Origin: DAHUXT01 sp036378295
Lineage (GTDB): Bacteria > Chloroflexota > Ktedonobacteria > Ktedonobacterales > JADMIN01
Direction: 5' to 3'
Assembly: GCA_036378295.1 (NCBI GenBank)
Contig: DASUWS010000217.1
Location: 1 to 32,474 of the forward strand
Length of the DNA: 32,474 nucleotides
Part shown: in pieces, positions 9,947 to 17,846 of the stretch
Position numbering within the stretch: position 1 is the first letter of the stretch
Layout of the letters: each line of letters opens with the position of its first letter
The notes under the pieces: model-generated
Database searches by the model: none
Seen by the model: the letters and a program-made list of their open reading frames with translations, nothing else
Told to the model about the DNA's origin: nothing
Made by a program: the position numbers and the translations under genes

Positions 9947-11911
9947 ATGGACGGAGAGAACGACGGCCCGGCAGACGGCCAGACGCCAGAGCCAACATCC
10001 GGCGCAGCCGAACCGGAACAAGGGCAGGGTTCGCAACCCATGAGCGGTGGCGGCGTAGAACATAGCGCGGACGCCACTCCACCTCCCCCCATCGAGCCGG
10101 CGGCGGAGGAGGCGCACACCGCTGGAGGGCAACCTGTGGCAGACGGAGAACAGGCTGGCGGACCATCACCCCAGAGAGCGCATTTCGAGCCTGTGGGCCG
10201 TATCGAGATCAGCGTCGTTACTGGCGACTTTTCGGTGCGGGGTGGCAGCAACGAGATCGTGCTCGACACCCATGGCGATGAGGGCGACGAACCGCACACG
10301 CAGCAAGGCGGCGCAGTGCGCTTTGGACGTCTCCCCGATGGCGCGGAGCTTTGGGCGCCAGACGGGTTCGAGATCATCGTGCGCAGTGTGGATGGCGATC
10401 TGCGCGGCAGCCGCTTCGATGGCCTGCTCCAGATAGAGCAGGTGGGCGGCGATGTCTCTACAAATGGAGTGAGCCAGCTACGCATCGCACATGTCAATGG
10501 TGATCTGCGCGCCATCCGTGGCGATGACCTGCGCGTGCGGGAGATCAACGGCGACGCGCGAATCGAAGACTTCGCGGGCGCTCCTCTGCTGGGGGGCGTG
10601 CGTGGCGATCTGGATGTGCGCAATGTGCAAGGACTGGAGGTGCGTGAGGGTGTCAGCGGCGATGTACATATCGAGAACTGCCGCTCGGCCATTCTCGATG
10701 GCGCGATTGGCGGCGATCTGGATATCGAGCGCTGCACAGGGGGCATCTTTACCGATGCGGTTGGTGGCGACGCGAAGCTGGTAGATGTGCAGGAGGCTGG
10801 CATCGGTGTTGTCGGCGGCGACCTGTCAATTCACAGCATCAGCGGCCCGGTGGAGGTCAACGTCGTCAGTGGCGATAGCGAGCTGCGACGGGTGCAGGGC
10901 CGAATTCGTGTCAATGTGGTGAGTGGCGATCTGGCGGTGAATCACGCTCCAGGCGGCCTGCTGATTGGTCAGGTGGGGGGCGACGCCACTCTGGAAACCG
11001 AGCTTGGAGCAGCGGAATACACCGTTTCCGCGGGTGGTGACATTACGCTGCGCGCGCGCGGCGAGATCAACGCCCGCTTTGTGGCACAGGCACTTGGTGG
11101 CGAAGTTCGGACTAGGCTGCCGCTATCGCTCGAACGCGGGCGGCGGCGCAATCTGGTTGGGGTGCTGGGGCGCGGCGACGCGACCGTCACCCTGCGAAGC
11201 GGCGGCGATATCACCATCGTCTCCACAGACCGCAATGAAAGGGCAGATTCGATGAGCGACGATACGCAGAAGACCGGCGGCGAGCAGACCGATAATTCGA
11301 CAAAGACCTATGAGGGCGCCTTTGGCAGGCACAAGTTCCGCGTCCGCGTAGACCGCAGCCCGGACCGTGCGGGCGTGTACTTCCAGGGACCGTATACCAA
11401 TGAGGAGACCGCCGAAGATGCTGGCGTGGGCTCGCGCGACTTTGGCTTCGAGTGGGAGCGCGGCCACGGGCCACGGACCTATGGCGAGTATGAGGCCAAG
11501 CTGAACGAGCTGCGCGACAAGGCCGAGCAAGTCGCCCGCCGCGCCTCTGAGCAGGCCACGCGCTACGCCGAGAAGGCCGCGCAGAAGGCCCGCGACACCG
11601 ACTGGCAGGCGATTGGGCGCGAAGTGCGCACCGCCATCGAGCGGGCCATGACTGATCTCGAAGACGCCTTCGGTCAGATGCGTCGCGAATGGGAAACCCG
11701 CAGGCCCGGCCCCAGCGACACGCCGTCCGGTGGATCACGCCCCTCGGCGCAGCGCGTGCGCATTGAGCAGGATGACACAGGTGACGACTTTGGCTTCTCG
11801 GGCATGTCAGAGGATGTGCGCGAGGGAGAGCGGCGCACCATTCTGGAGCAGCTACGCACGGGCGCTATCTCGGTCGAGGAGGCTGAGCGCCGCCTGAACA
11901 ATCTGCGCTAA
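9947..11911 (+). CDS. DUF4097-like GD-repeat (beta-helix) protein with coiled coil and SHOCT-like tail
   Basis: 654 aa. Residues 1-80 are a Pro/Glu/Gly-rich disordered region. From about 85 to 425 there are roughly 15 copies of a short repeat around a G-D pair (VVTGDFSV, HVNGDLRA, GVSGDVHI, AIGGDLDI, VVSGDLAV), as in DUF4097 or bactofilin-like stacked beta structures. A second segment (about 450-510, FGRHKFRVRVDRSPDRAGVYF) precedes an Ala/Arg/Glu coiled coil (about 515-590). The last 25 residues, ILEQLRTGAISVEEAERRL, match the tail of the preceding DUF2089 protein. No signal peptide or membrane helix is visible, so a cytoplasmic scaffold or polymer is likelier than an exported adhesin. AAGGAG at 9933-9938 supports ATG 9947. 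Confidence 0.8.
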   Translation: MDGENDGPADGQTPEPTSGAAEPEQGQGSQPMSGGGVEHSADATPPPPIEPAAEEAHTAGGQPVADGEQAGGPSPQRAHFEPVGRIEISVVTGDFSVRGGSNEIVLDTHGDEGDEPHTQQGGAVRFGRLPDGAELWAPDGFEIIVRSVDGDLRGSRFDGLLQIEQVGGDVSTNGVSQLRIAHVNGDLRAIRGDDLRVREINGDARIEDFAGAPLLGGVRGDLDVRNVQGLEVREGVSGDVHIENCRSAILDGAIGGDLDIERCTGGIFTDAVGGDAKLVDVQEAGIGVVGGDLSIHSISGPVEVNVVSGDSELRRVQGRIRVNVVSGDLAVNHAPGGLLIGQVGGDATLETELGAAEYTVSAGGDITLRARGEINARFVAQALGGEVRTRLPLSLERGRRRNLVGVLGRGDATVTLRSGGDITIVSTDRNERADSMSDDTQKTGGEQTDNSTKTYEGAFGRHKFRVRVDRSPDRAGVYFQGPYTNEETAEDAGVGSRDFGFEWERGHGPRTYGEYEAKLNELRDKAEQVARRASEQATRYAEKAAQKARDTDWQAIGREVRTAIERAMTDLEDAFGQMRREWETRRPGPSDTPSGGSRPSAQRVRIEQDDTGDDFGFSGMSEDVREGERRTILEQLRTGAISVEEAERRLNNLR

Positions 11912-11960
11912 CCTCCTGGCGTTGCGCCTGACCCGGTATTGGCCGCACGTTATGTGGCAG

Positions 11961-12003
11961 ATGAGCGGTGTGTCCCTGATGGGATGCGCCGCTCATCATG
12001 TTT
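11961..12003 (+). terminator. Intrinsic-type terminator after the GD-repeat gene
   Basis: ATGAGCGG (11961-11968) pairs with CCGCTCAT (11989-11996), and inner bases TCCC/GGGA extend the stem around a TGAT loop. TTTT follows at 12000-12003. It lies 49 nt after the stop. The rest of 11912-12195 shows nothing recognisable. Confidence 0.55.
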
Positions 12004-12195
12004 TCCCGCGCTTCGCTGACTCGCCTGACGCGGCGAGCGCCGGAAGCAGGCTTCGAGCCTGGCGTCGCTCTGCCATGCGCCTACGCAAAAGCCCTGAGAC
12101 GACAGGCCCGGCTGGGTGTTATTCTGTGGCTACGCCATCATCTATCATCTCGATCATGTGGCACTGCCGCCCACCCACGCAGAGAGGAATCAGCC

Positions 12196-13470
12196 ATGGC
12201 TACCACGTCTAACGCGGCCACATCAGATTTCCGCCCGCTTGCCGAGCGCGACTACGATGCGTTCATTACCATTGCCGACAACGCCTACCCTGAATTCAAG
12301 CTCGGCACGCCAGGCGAGCGCGAGAAATACCGCGCGACCATAGCCGAGCGCATGGCTAAGGCGCCGATGAGTTACGTTGGTCTGTATCGTGGTGCTACGC
12401 TGCTGGGTGGGGCGCGGCTGCACGACTTCGTCATGAACGTGCGCGGCCTGCGGATCGCGGCGGCCGGCATCGGCATGGTGGCGGTTGACCTTCCGCACAA
12501 GAAGGAGCATGTGGCACGCGATCTGATGCATAGCTGGCTGGAATACTGCCGCACGCAGCATGTGACCCTCGCCCTGCTCTACCCTTTTCGCCCGGACTTC
12601 TACAAGCAGATGGGATTTGGCTACGGCACAAAACTCAGCCAGTATCACGTCTTGCCCACAGCGCTGCCCGCTATCGGCGATAAATCGCATGTGACGCTGC
12701 TTGGCGCGGATGACAAAGCGCTTGTCGAGACCTGCTACACCCGCGTGGCGGAGCGCACCAACGGGTTGATTCTCAAGTCAGAAGAAGAGGTGAACCGCAT
12801 CTTCAGCAATCCGGAGAAGCGCGTGGTCGGGTATCGCGATAGCAGGGGGCTGCGCGGGTATCTCGTCTTCTCGTTCAAGACCGCCGCGCCCAACGAGTTT
12901 CTCACCTACGACATGGTGATCGAGGAGATGGTCTACGAGACGCGCGAGGCGCTGCTGGGCCTCCTGTCGTTTCTGCACAGCCAGTCCGACCAGATCAGGC
13001 GCATCGAGATCAACACGCAAGACGACGACTTTCACCTGCTACTGAGCGATGTGCGCGACGGCTCGAACGTGCTGTTGCCCTCGGTCTACCATCGCTGCAA
13101 CGTGCAGGGCGTCGGCATCATGTACCGCGTGGTGGATGTGCGCCACGCCTTCGAGCTGCTGCGCGCGGTGAACTTTGGCGGCGAATCGCTGACGCTACGG
13201 ATGACGGTGACCGATAGCTTCCTGCCGGAGAACGAGAGCCATGTAACCGTCCGGTTCAACAAGGGGCATCCCGAAGTGGTGCAGGCTGCGACACCCGACT
13301 GCGGCATCACGCTGGACATCTCGGAATTCTCGTCGCTGCTGATGGGAGCGGCGAGCTTCCGCAGCCTCTACCGCTACGGGCTGGCGGAAATCTCCGAGAC
13401 GGCGCGCGTCGAGCAGGTCAACCGCCTCTTCGCCGTTGACGAGAAGCCCATCTGCATGACGCACTTCTAG
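12196..13470 (+). CDS. Eis-like GNAT N-acetyltransferase
   Basis: 424 aa. Architecture matches the Eis family: an N-terminal GNAT domain (about residues 12-150; GAGIGMVAVDLPHKK-like acetyl-CoA region read here as AAAGIGMVAVDLPHKKEHVA), a second degenerate GNAT domain, and a C-terminal SCP2-like domain (about 315-424). The YPFRPDFYKQMGFGYGTK segment and the C-terminal Phe (ICMTHF) are family traits; in Eis the terminal carboxylate takes part in catalysis. Such enzymes acetylate amines including aminoglycosides, but the natural substrate here is unknown. AGAGAGGA at 12181-12188 supports ATG 12196. Single-gene unit between two sets of hairpins. Confidence 0.88.
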   Translation: MATTSNAATSDFRPLAERDYDAFITIADNAYPEFKLGTPGEREKYRATIAERMAKAPMSYVGLYRGATLLGGARLHDFVMNVRGLRIAAAGIGMVAVDLPHKKEHVARDLMHSWLEYCRTQHVTLALLYPFRPDFYKQMGFGYGTKLSQYHVLPTALPAIGDKSHVTLLGADDKALVETCYTRVAERTNGLILKSEEEVNRIFSNPEKRVVGYRDSRGLRGYLVFSFKTAAPNEFLTYDMVIEEMVYETREALLGLLSFLHSQSDQIRRIEINTQDDDFHLLLSDVRDGSNVLLPSVYHRCNVQGVGIMYRVVDVRHAFELLRAVNFGGESLTLRMTVTDSFLPENESHVTVRFNKGHPEVVQAATPDCGITLDISEFSSLLMGAASFRSLYRYGLAEISETARVEQVNRLFAVDEKPICMTHF

Positions 13471-13501
13471 CCTTGAGCGGAGTCAGATCTCTCCCTGCCT
13501 G

Positions 13502-13622
13502 GCTTCCTTGTCCAGCGCTGGAGAGCAGGGAAGCGCCGATACGAAGAGTCCGGCCGGACTCTTCGTATAAAGCAACAACGAACTCCAGCCATCCCTGGCG
13601 ACAACTCGCGGGAATGGCTGGA
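13502..13622. repeat. Cluster of three adjacent inverted repeats
   Basis: Three hairpins lie side by side between the convergent acetyltransferase and SRPBCC genes. (a) GCTTCC..TCCAGC/GCTGGA..GGAAGC, 13502-13534. (b) A 30-bp perfect palindrome, 13539-13568. (c) TCCAGCCAT-CCC (13584-13595) with GGGA-ATGGCTGGA (13610-13622), a 12-bp stem with one bulge. None has a T tract. They may act as a bidirectional processing or termination region, or be a small palindromic mobile repeat. Confidence 0.7.
13539..13568. repeat. Perfect 30-bp palindrome
   Basis: ATACGAAGAGTCCGG (13539-13553) is followed directly by its exact reverse complement (13554-13568), with no loop. As RNA it gives a long stem with a tight turn on either strand; as DNA it is a symmetrical site. 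Unusually perfect for a terminator. Confidence 0.8.
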
Positions 13623-13653
13623 TCGCTTGTTTGCTGGCGCGGCGTTCCGTGTG

Positions 13654-14283
13654 TCATACCTCTGGTTGCTGACCGTTCATACTCACCTGCACAGCGGACT
13701 GTTGCGCCTGACGGGCCGCGCAGTATTGCCGCAACCCGGCTTCGCCCTCGCGCATAACGTGATCGTGGCTTGCCCGGAAAACTGGCGTCAAGACGAAGCC
13801 CAATGCATTCATCAACGGATTGGTGACTCGTGTGTACCAGTGATAGACGACGCGCGTGCCGCCATCGGGGCGGTCGTAGAGTAGCGTCTCCAGCACGCCC
13901 GCGAGGTCGCCGGTCACGACGGCGCGTGTGCGGCGATCATGCTCTACATCCGCTATCGTCGAGGTCAGGATGAACGGCGGCGCGATTCTGCGCACGCTCG
14001 GCGCCTGGAGGACGCGATAGGTGATGATGCGGCCATCTGGCACCTCCGGAATCGGCTCGACGTGCTCCACAATCATCGAGGGCCACCAGTGATGCTGCTC
14101 CTCGGGCGTGCTCAGCACGCGGAAGACCTCGGAGCGCGGCGCATCCACATTCCACTCGGTCGTCCAGTCAAAGACGCGCACCAGCCTGCCTCCACCGATG
14201 ATAGCGCCCACAGCGAAACCGACGGCGGCACTAGCCAATGGCGCGACCATGCTGCTCCAGCGATTCTGTCGTTCTTCCGCCAT
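13654..14283 (-). CDS. SRPBCC (START-like) domain protein with N-terminal membrane helix
   Basis: 209 aa. ATG 14283 (MAEERQNRW) was chosen over upstream codons that add a non-conserved tail. A membrane helix at about residues 12-33 (MVAPLASAAVGFAVGAIIGG) anchors the protein, leaving an SRPBCC fold of about 140 residues outside. That fold begins with the typical strand/helix WNVDAPRSEVFRVLSTPEEQHHWWPSM and ends with a long helix. SRPBCC domains bind lipids or other hydrophobic ligands in a deep cavity; the ligand is unknown. It is in line with the small membrane gene (141 nt upstream) and osmC. Confidence 0.8.
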   Translation of the reverse strand: MAEERQNRWSSMVAPLASAAVGFAVGAIIGGGRLVRVFDWTTEWNVDAPRSEVFRVLSTPEEQHHWWPSMIVEHVEPIPEVPDGRIITYRVLQAPSVRRIAPPFILTSTIADVEHDRRTRAVVTGDLAGVLETLLYDRPDGGTRVVYHWYTRVTNPLMNALGFVLTPVFRASHDHVMREGEAGLRQYCAARQAQQSAVQVSMNGQQPEV

Positions 14284-14424
14284 CCCTCTGCTCTCGCTTT
14301 CCCCGCCGCCAGGACGAACGGCGGCTGACCAGCCAGCACATTTGCAGCGCACAGTATAAACGCCACCGCGGCGCGGACCATGCCCGGATGGTAGTAGCAG
14401 GCAGGAGAGCCGCGCTTGAACGCA

Positions 14425-14571
14425 TTATGCCGCGGGCGGCTGAGCTTGCTGGGGTGGCTCTTCCACAGACTCTGGCTTGCTGGCAAAGTAGTAGATGAAA
14501 GCCACCGTCCCGACGAACACCAGTAGCTCAAAGAGTACCACGACCGTCGGCCCTATCAATGCCCATGACAT
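14425..14571 (-). CDS. 48-residue single-pass membrane peptide
   Basis: A small gene that is easy to miss. From ATG 14571 it encodes 48 aa: a short start MSWALIGPT, one hydrophobic helix (about residues 5-29, VVVLFELLVFVGTVAFIYYF), then a Pro/Glu/Gln-rich tail ending QPPAA and TAA. AAGGAGG lies 7 nt before the ATG on its strand, one of the best ribosome-binding sites in the window, which is the main reason for calling it. Topology and size resemble accessory subunits of membrane complexes, but no family is recognised. It lies between osmC and the SRPBCC gene on the same strand. Confidence 0.65.
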   Translation of the reverse strand: MSWALIGPTVVVLFELLVFVGTVAFIYYFASKPESVEEPPQQAQPPAA

Positions 14572-14649
14572 AGCGCTGCCTCCTTCCTTCAGCCGGGTCG
14601 TGCGGCTTCATATGCGCACACGCACCAGCAACAGGCTAGAACAGGCCAG

Positions 14650-15102
14650 CTATACCCCGGATGTAACGGCTGCTTCGCTTTCGATGATACGGTAGATGTG
14701 TCGCAGGTGCGCCGTCTTGCCGAGCATCGCCCCAGCCCCGCAGTAGCGTGTCTCGGAAAGCTCGATGGCGCGGGCAACCGCCTCCGGACTTACCTGGTGG
14801 CCCGTGACGATGTGCTCGACGGTGATCTCGGTAAAGACCATCGGGTGATCTTCGGCGCGCTCGCCGCGCACTCGCACCTCGTACGCGGTCACCTCCTGGC
14901 GTTTCTTGCGCAGGATCGAGATAACGTCCATCGCCGTGCAGCCAGAGAGCCCAACCAGCAGCAGCTCCATCGGACGGAAGCCCAGATCATGCCCGCCCCC
15001 ATGTTCCGCCGCGTCCAGCATCACAGTATGTCCGGAGCCTGCCTCCGCAATGAAAGCCATATCTTCCATCAAACGCGTCTGCACCGTCATGATCTCGCCC
15101 AC
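14650..15102 (-). CDS. OsmC-family protein
   Basis: 150 aa, the normal size for OsmC/YhfA-like proteins. Key motifs are FRPMELLLVGLSGCTAMDVISILRK, containing the first conserved cysteine, and ETRYCGAGAMLGKTA, containing the second. In Ohr/OsmC proteins these two cysteines reduce organic hydroperoxides or act on reactive sulfur species. GTG 15102 has AGGAGGAG at 5-nt spacing; ATG 15090 (MTVQTRL) is an alternative but lies 16 nt from it. It sits downstream of the groES terminator and is probably a separate unit. Peroxide or persulfide-related function is inferred from family and context. Confidence 0.85.
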   Translation of the reverse strand: MGEIMTVQTRLMEDMAFIAEAGSGHTVMLDAAEHGGGHDLGFRPMELLLVGLSGCTAMDVISILRKKRQEVTAYEVRVRGERAEDHPMVFTEITVEHIVTGHQVSPEAVARAIELSETRYCGAGAMLGKTAHLRHIYRIIESEAAVTSGV

Positions 15103-15250
15103 GATGCTCCTCCTCTCCCGGATACGCCTGGCAGGGTAGCGTGGAATGTGCCCAGCCCGGCCACTGGCGCATCCTTCATACTATCTGAGCGGCCTCACAG
15201 GGCAGACACAATCAGGGACAGAACACTCACAGGTGCCTCACGCACATGCA

Positions 15251-15284
15251 AAAGGCGGGTAGCAGCGAAGCGCCACTACCCGCC
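15251..15284 (-). terminator. Intrinsic terminator of the arsR-groES operon
   Basis: Read on the minus strand, GGCGGGTAG pairs perfectly with CTACCCGCC around a GC-rich 13-nt loop, followed at once by TTTT (15253-15250 side). It lies 23 nt past the groES stop and closes the minus-strand operon that begins at arsR. Confidence 0.75.
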
Positions 15285-15306
15285 AGTCGTTCTCTCTGCC
15301 AAAGGT

Positions 15307-15633
15307 CTATCGCGCGCTCACCGTGCTGCCCGCTTCAGAGGCAAGCGGCAATTGCTCCACCTCCACGACGCGGCCAAGGACATCGGCTTCGGCCAGCAGG
15401 ACATAGGTGACGCCCTCCAGCTTGATCTCAGTGCCACTGAACTTCTGGTAGAGAATCTGGTCGCCAACGCTGAGCTTCTCTTGCAGCGGCGATCCCTCGC
15501 CAATCGCGACGATCTCGCCTTCGCCTGGTCCCTCGTGTGAGGTATCCGGTAGGTAGATGCCACTGGCGGTCTGCTGGCGCGGCTCAACAGGCTTGATGAG
15601 AACGCGGTCGCCAAATGGCTGGATTGTCTTCAT
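15307..15633 (-). CDS. groES: Co-chaperonin GroES
   Basis: 108 aa. Clear GroES fold: PFGDRVLIKPVEPRQQTASG at the start, the mobile-loop region SGIYLPDTSHEGPGEGEIVA, and the end-strand EGVTYVLLAEADVLG. It runs about 12 residues past the usual end (LPLASEAGSTVSAR). GAGGAG is 8 nt before the ATG. No groEL follows; instead it is the last gene of the rhodanese/persulfide operon, 30 nt after the thioredoxin-glutaredoxin fusion, and then a terminator. No CIRCE element is seen. It may be a second, condition-specific GroES that works with a GroEL encoded elsewhere. Confidence 0.93.
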   Translation of the reverse strand: MKTIQPFGDRVLIKPVEPRQQTASGIYLPDTSHEGPGEGEIVAIGEGSPLQEKLSVGDQILYQKFSGTEIKLEGVTYVLLAEADVLGRVVEVEQLPLASEAGSTVSAR

Positions 15634-15663
15634 GCCAATGCTCCTCGACCTTCAGAGAATGGG

Positions 15664-16284
15664 TCACGCGGCGCCCGATGGCAGGCCCAGCAGCGTATCT
15701 ACACGTTTGCGGTCGAATCCTACGACGACCTGGCCATCGATCCATGCCTGAGGCACGCCCATCTGCCCCGACCGGCGGACCATCTGCTGCGCGGCACTGG
15801 CGTCGCGGCTGACATCCACGTCGTTGAATGCGATATTGTGCTGGCGCAGGTAAGCCTTGAGACGGGAACACCAGGGACAGGTTGGCGTCGAGAACACTGT
15901 GACGCTGTGCCCGGACGGTCCGCTCTTCGCACTTCCCGCGCTCGTGACGGTTGTCCCGGCGGGTTGGAGGGCGGACTCCAACGCCTTGCGATACACCTGC
16001 TCGGGCCGGACGCCGACCAGCTGATTGATGAGCTTCCCATCACGGAATACGCCTACCGTAGGGATACCATTGATGCGGTAGCGCGTGGCGATACTCGGAT
16101 ACTCGTCTACGTTGAGCTTTGCCACGGTGGCGCGACCGGCAAACTCTTTCGCCAGCCGCTCGATGACCGGACCAACCAGGCGACATGGAACGCACCAGGG
16201 TGCCCAGAAATCTACGAGCACGACACCGTGAGCAGTCTCGACCACTGTTGAGAAATTCTCGTTCGTGAGGAGTACAGGTTCCAT
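15664..16284 (-). CDS. Thioredoxin-glutaredoxin fusion protein
   Basis: 206 aa with two redox domains. Residues 1-107 form a thioredoxin with WCVPC at 30-34 (usual WCGPC) and the cis-proline GIPTVGVF at about 73-80. A short Ser/Gly/Thr linker (108-125) leads to a glutaredoxin/NrdH-like domain (126-206) with CPWC at 136-139 and the cis-proline GVPQAWIDG at about 176-184. All four active-site cysteines are intact. ATG 16284 is preferred for its GAAGGA at about 6 nt; ATG 16305 would add seven residues. It lies 35 nt after the persulfide dioxygenase and 30 nt before groES. It may reduce disulfides or persulfides formed by its operon neighbours (inference). Confidence 0.9.
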   Translation of the reverse strand: MEPVLLTNENFSTVVETAHGVVLVDFWAPWCVPCRLVGPVIERLAKEFAGRATVAKLNVDEYPSIATRYRINGIPTVGVFRDGKLINQLVGVRPEQVYRKALESALQPAGTTVTSAGSAKSGPSGHSVTVFSTPTCPWCSRLKAYLRQHNIAFNDVDVSRDASAAQQMVRRSGQMGVPQAWIDGQVVVGFDRKRVDTLLGLPSGAA

Positions 16285-16319
16285 ACAACGTCCTTCGTTC
16301 TTCATCTCTCAGGGGTTAC

Positions 16320-17759
16320 CTAAGGGTGCGCATGTTCGCTTTCCTGTGAGACGCTATCCCCTACAGCAGCGTGCTCGCCCGATCCCGATAGCTCCAGCGC
16401 GAGCCAGTCTGGAACTCCGCCCTTCTGGACAGCGATGGTCTCGCGTCCGAGCGCGGCGACGATGCTCGCGGCAATGGACGCCCGGTGGCCGCTCCGGCAA
16501 ATCGTGGCGACGGGTATGTCTTGCGGAATCTCATGGAGATGGCGCATCAGATCGCCGATGTGGATATGTTGCGCTCCGGGAATGTGGCCACTTTCCCACT
16601 CAGCGGCATCGCGCACGTCCAGCAGGGCCAGCCGCTCCTGTCGCAGCCAGCGGCGGCGCATCTCATCTACACTGATGCCCTCGAAGCTGCCAGTTGCGAA
16701 TCCTGCTCGCTTCCAGGCTTCCACGCCGCCATCCAGATAGCCCAGCAACTGCTCGTAGCCGATGCGGATGAGCTGGGCGACAGCTTCTTTACGGCCCGCA
16801 TCGTCCTCTATTTCCAGCATGAGCGGCTTGTTGAAGGGCAGCAGCCAGCCAACATACGTACCAAATGATTCGTCCAGCTCGATGTTCAACGCGCCGGGAA
16901 CGTGCTCCCGCGCAAAGGCGCGGCGTCTGCGTCCATCGATCAGCGGAAGGCCATGATCGAGGTGCGCGGCCACCTGCTGCGGGGTAAGTGCCGCTAGCTC
17001 TGGCAGACCGCCGAGGATACGCGGCCCGCGCTGGTTGATCTCGCCCATATAGCTGTAATAGGCAGGGTAGACCCCGTAGCTCGCGATTTGCTGGCGCACG
17101 AACTCCGCTTCGTCGTGGACGTGCGCGGCTGGGCTTGCCAGGCGCTCCTGGCCAATAGTGCTCCGGCGGGCAGGTGTCTCACCCATCGTCGCGCCACAGA
17201 AAGAGCCTGCGCCGTGGGTCGGATAGACCAGCACCTCAGCAGGAAGCGTATCGAGCAGGCGGCGTAGCGAGCGGTACTGCTCGCGTGTCAGCGTCAGGGT
17301 CATGCCTGGGCTGACCAGGTCGGTGCGCCCGGCGCTGCCAACGAGCATGCTTCCGCCAGTAAAGATGGCGGTTGGCGCATCGCGCCCGGCTTCGTAGACC
17401 GCGTAGCTGACGTGGTCGGGCGTGTGGCCCGGCGTTGCCAGCACGGCGAAGGTCAGCGTGCCCACGTCGATACGGTCGCCGTCGCGCACACCATGATGCT
17501 CGTAGGCTAGCCCGGCGCTGGCCGCGTTGACAATGACGGCGCCTGTCCGCTCTCGCATCTCGCGGGCGCCAGTGATGTAATCGTTGTGTACGTGTGTCTC
17601 GAATACCCAGGCAATCCGCGCGTCAGCCGCATCGGCGGCCTGAAGATAGATTTCAATGTCGCGGCGCGGATCGACGACCGCGGCCAGGTGGGTGCTCTCA
17701 TCCAGGATAAAATACGACTGGTGCCCCAACCCCTCAAGGAAGAATTGCTCGACGCGCAT
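16320..17759 (-). CDS. MBL-fold persulfide dioxygenase fused to two rhodanese domains (CstB-like)
   Basis: 479 aa. Residues 1-240 are an ETHE1-like metallo-beta-lactamase domain with THVHNDY at 55-61, ATPGHTPDHVSY, and FTGGSMLVGSAGRTDL, which bind the catalytic iron in persulfide dioxygenases. The middle rhodanese (about 255-355) lacks a cysteine at its active loop (LMLEIEDD) and is probably inactive. The C-terminal rhodanese (about 365-460) has the active loop CRSGHR with C421. This order matches CstB of Staphylococcus, which oxidises persulfides to sulfite/thiosulfate. AAAGGAG is 6 nt before the ATG. Preceding rhodanese, upstream ArsR and divergent TauE exporter all fit a sulfide/persulfide role. 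Confidence 0.92.
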   Translation of the reverse strand: MRVEQFFLEGLGHQSYFILDESTHLAAVVDPRRDIEIYLQAADAADARIAWVFETHVHNDYITGAREMRERTGAVIVNAASAGLAYEHHGVRDGDRIDVGTLTFAVLATPGHTPDHVSYAVYEAGRDAPTAIFTGGSMLVGSAGRTDLVSPGMTLTLTREQYRSLRRLLDTLPAEVLVYPTHGAGSFCGATMGETPARRSTIGQERLASPAAHVHDEAEFVRQQIASYGVYPAYYSYMGEINQRGPRILGGLPELAALTPQQVAAHLDHGLPLIDGRRRRAFAREHVPGALNIELDESFGTYVGWLLPFNKPLMLEIEDDAGRKEAVAQLIRIGYEQLLGYLDGGVEAWKRAGFATGSFEGISVDEMRRRWLRQERLALLDVRDAAEWESGHIPGAQHIHIGDLMRHLHEIPQDIPVATICRSGHRASIAASIVAALGRETIAVQKGGVPDWLALELSGSGEHAAVGDSVSQESEHAHP

Positions 17760-17772
17760 TGTGCGCTCCTTT

Positions 17773-17792
17773 GGGTATCCGCTATGATACCC
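17773..17792 (-). promoter_or_regulatory. Hairpin just upstream of the dioxygenase ribosome-binding site
   Basis: GGGTATC (17773-17779) and GATACCC (17786-17792) form a 7-bp stem with a 6-nt loop. It ends directly beside the AAAGGAG (17766-17772) of the dioxygenase gene, within the 87-nt gap after the rhodanese gene. It could stabilise the mRNA end or affect translation. Confidence 0.4.
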
Positions 17793-17846
17793 GGTGCTCG
17801 GATTGCCGAGATCCTGAGAACCGTTGATGCTTCAAGCCGACCGGGC

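Noticed and set aside
15607..15663. CIRCE/HrcA operator at groES
   Set aside because: No TTAGCACTC-N9-GAGTGCTAA inverted repeat is present near the gene.
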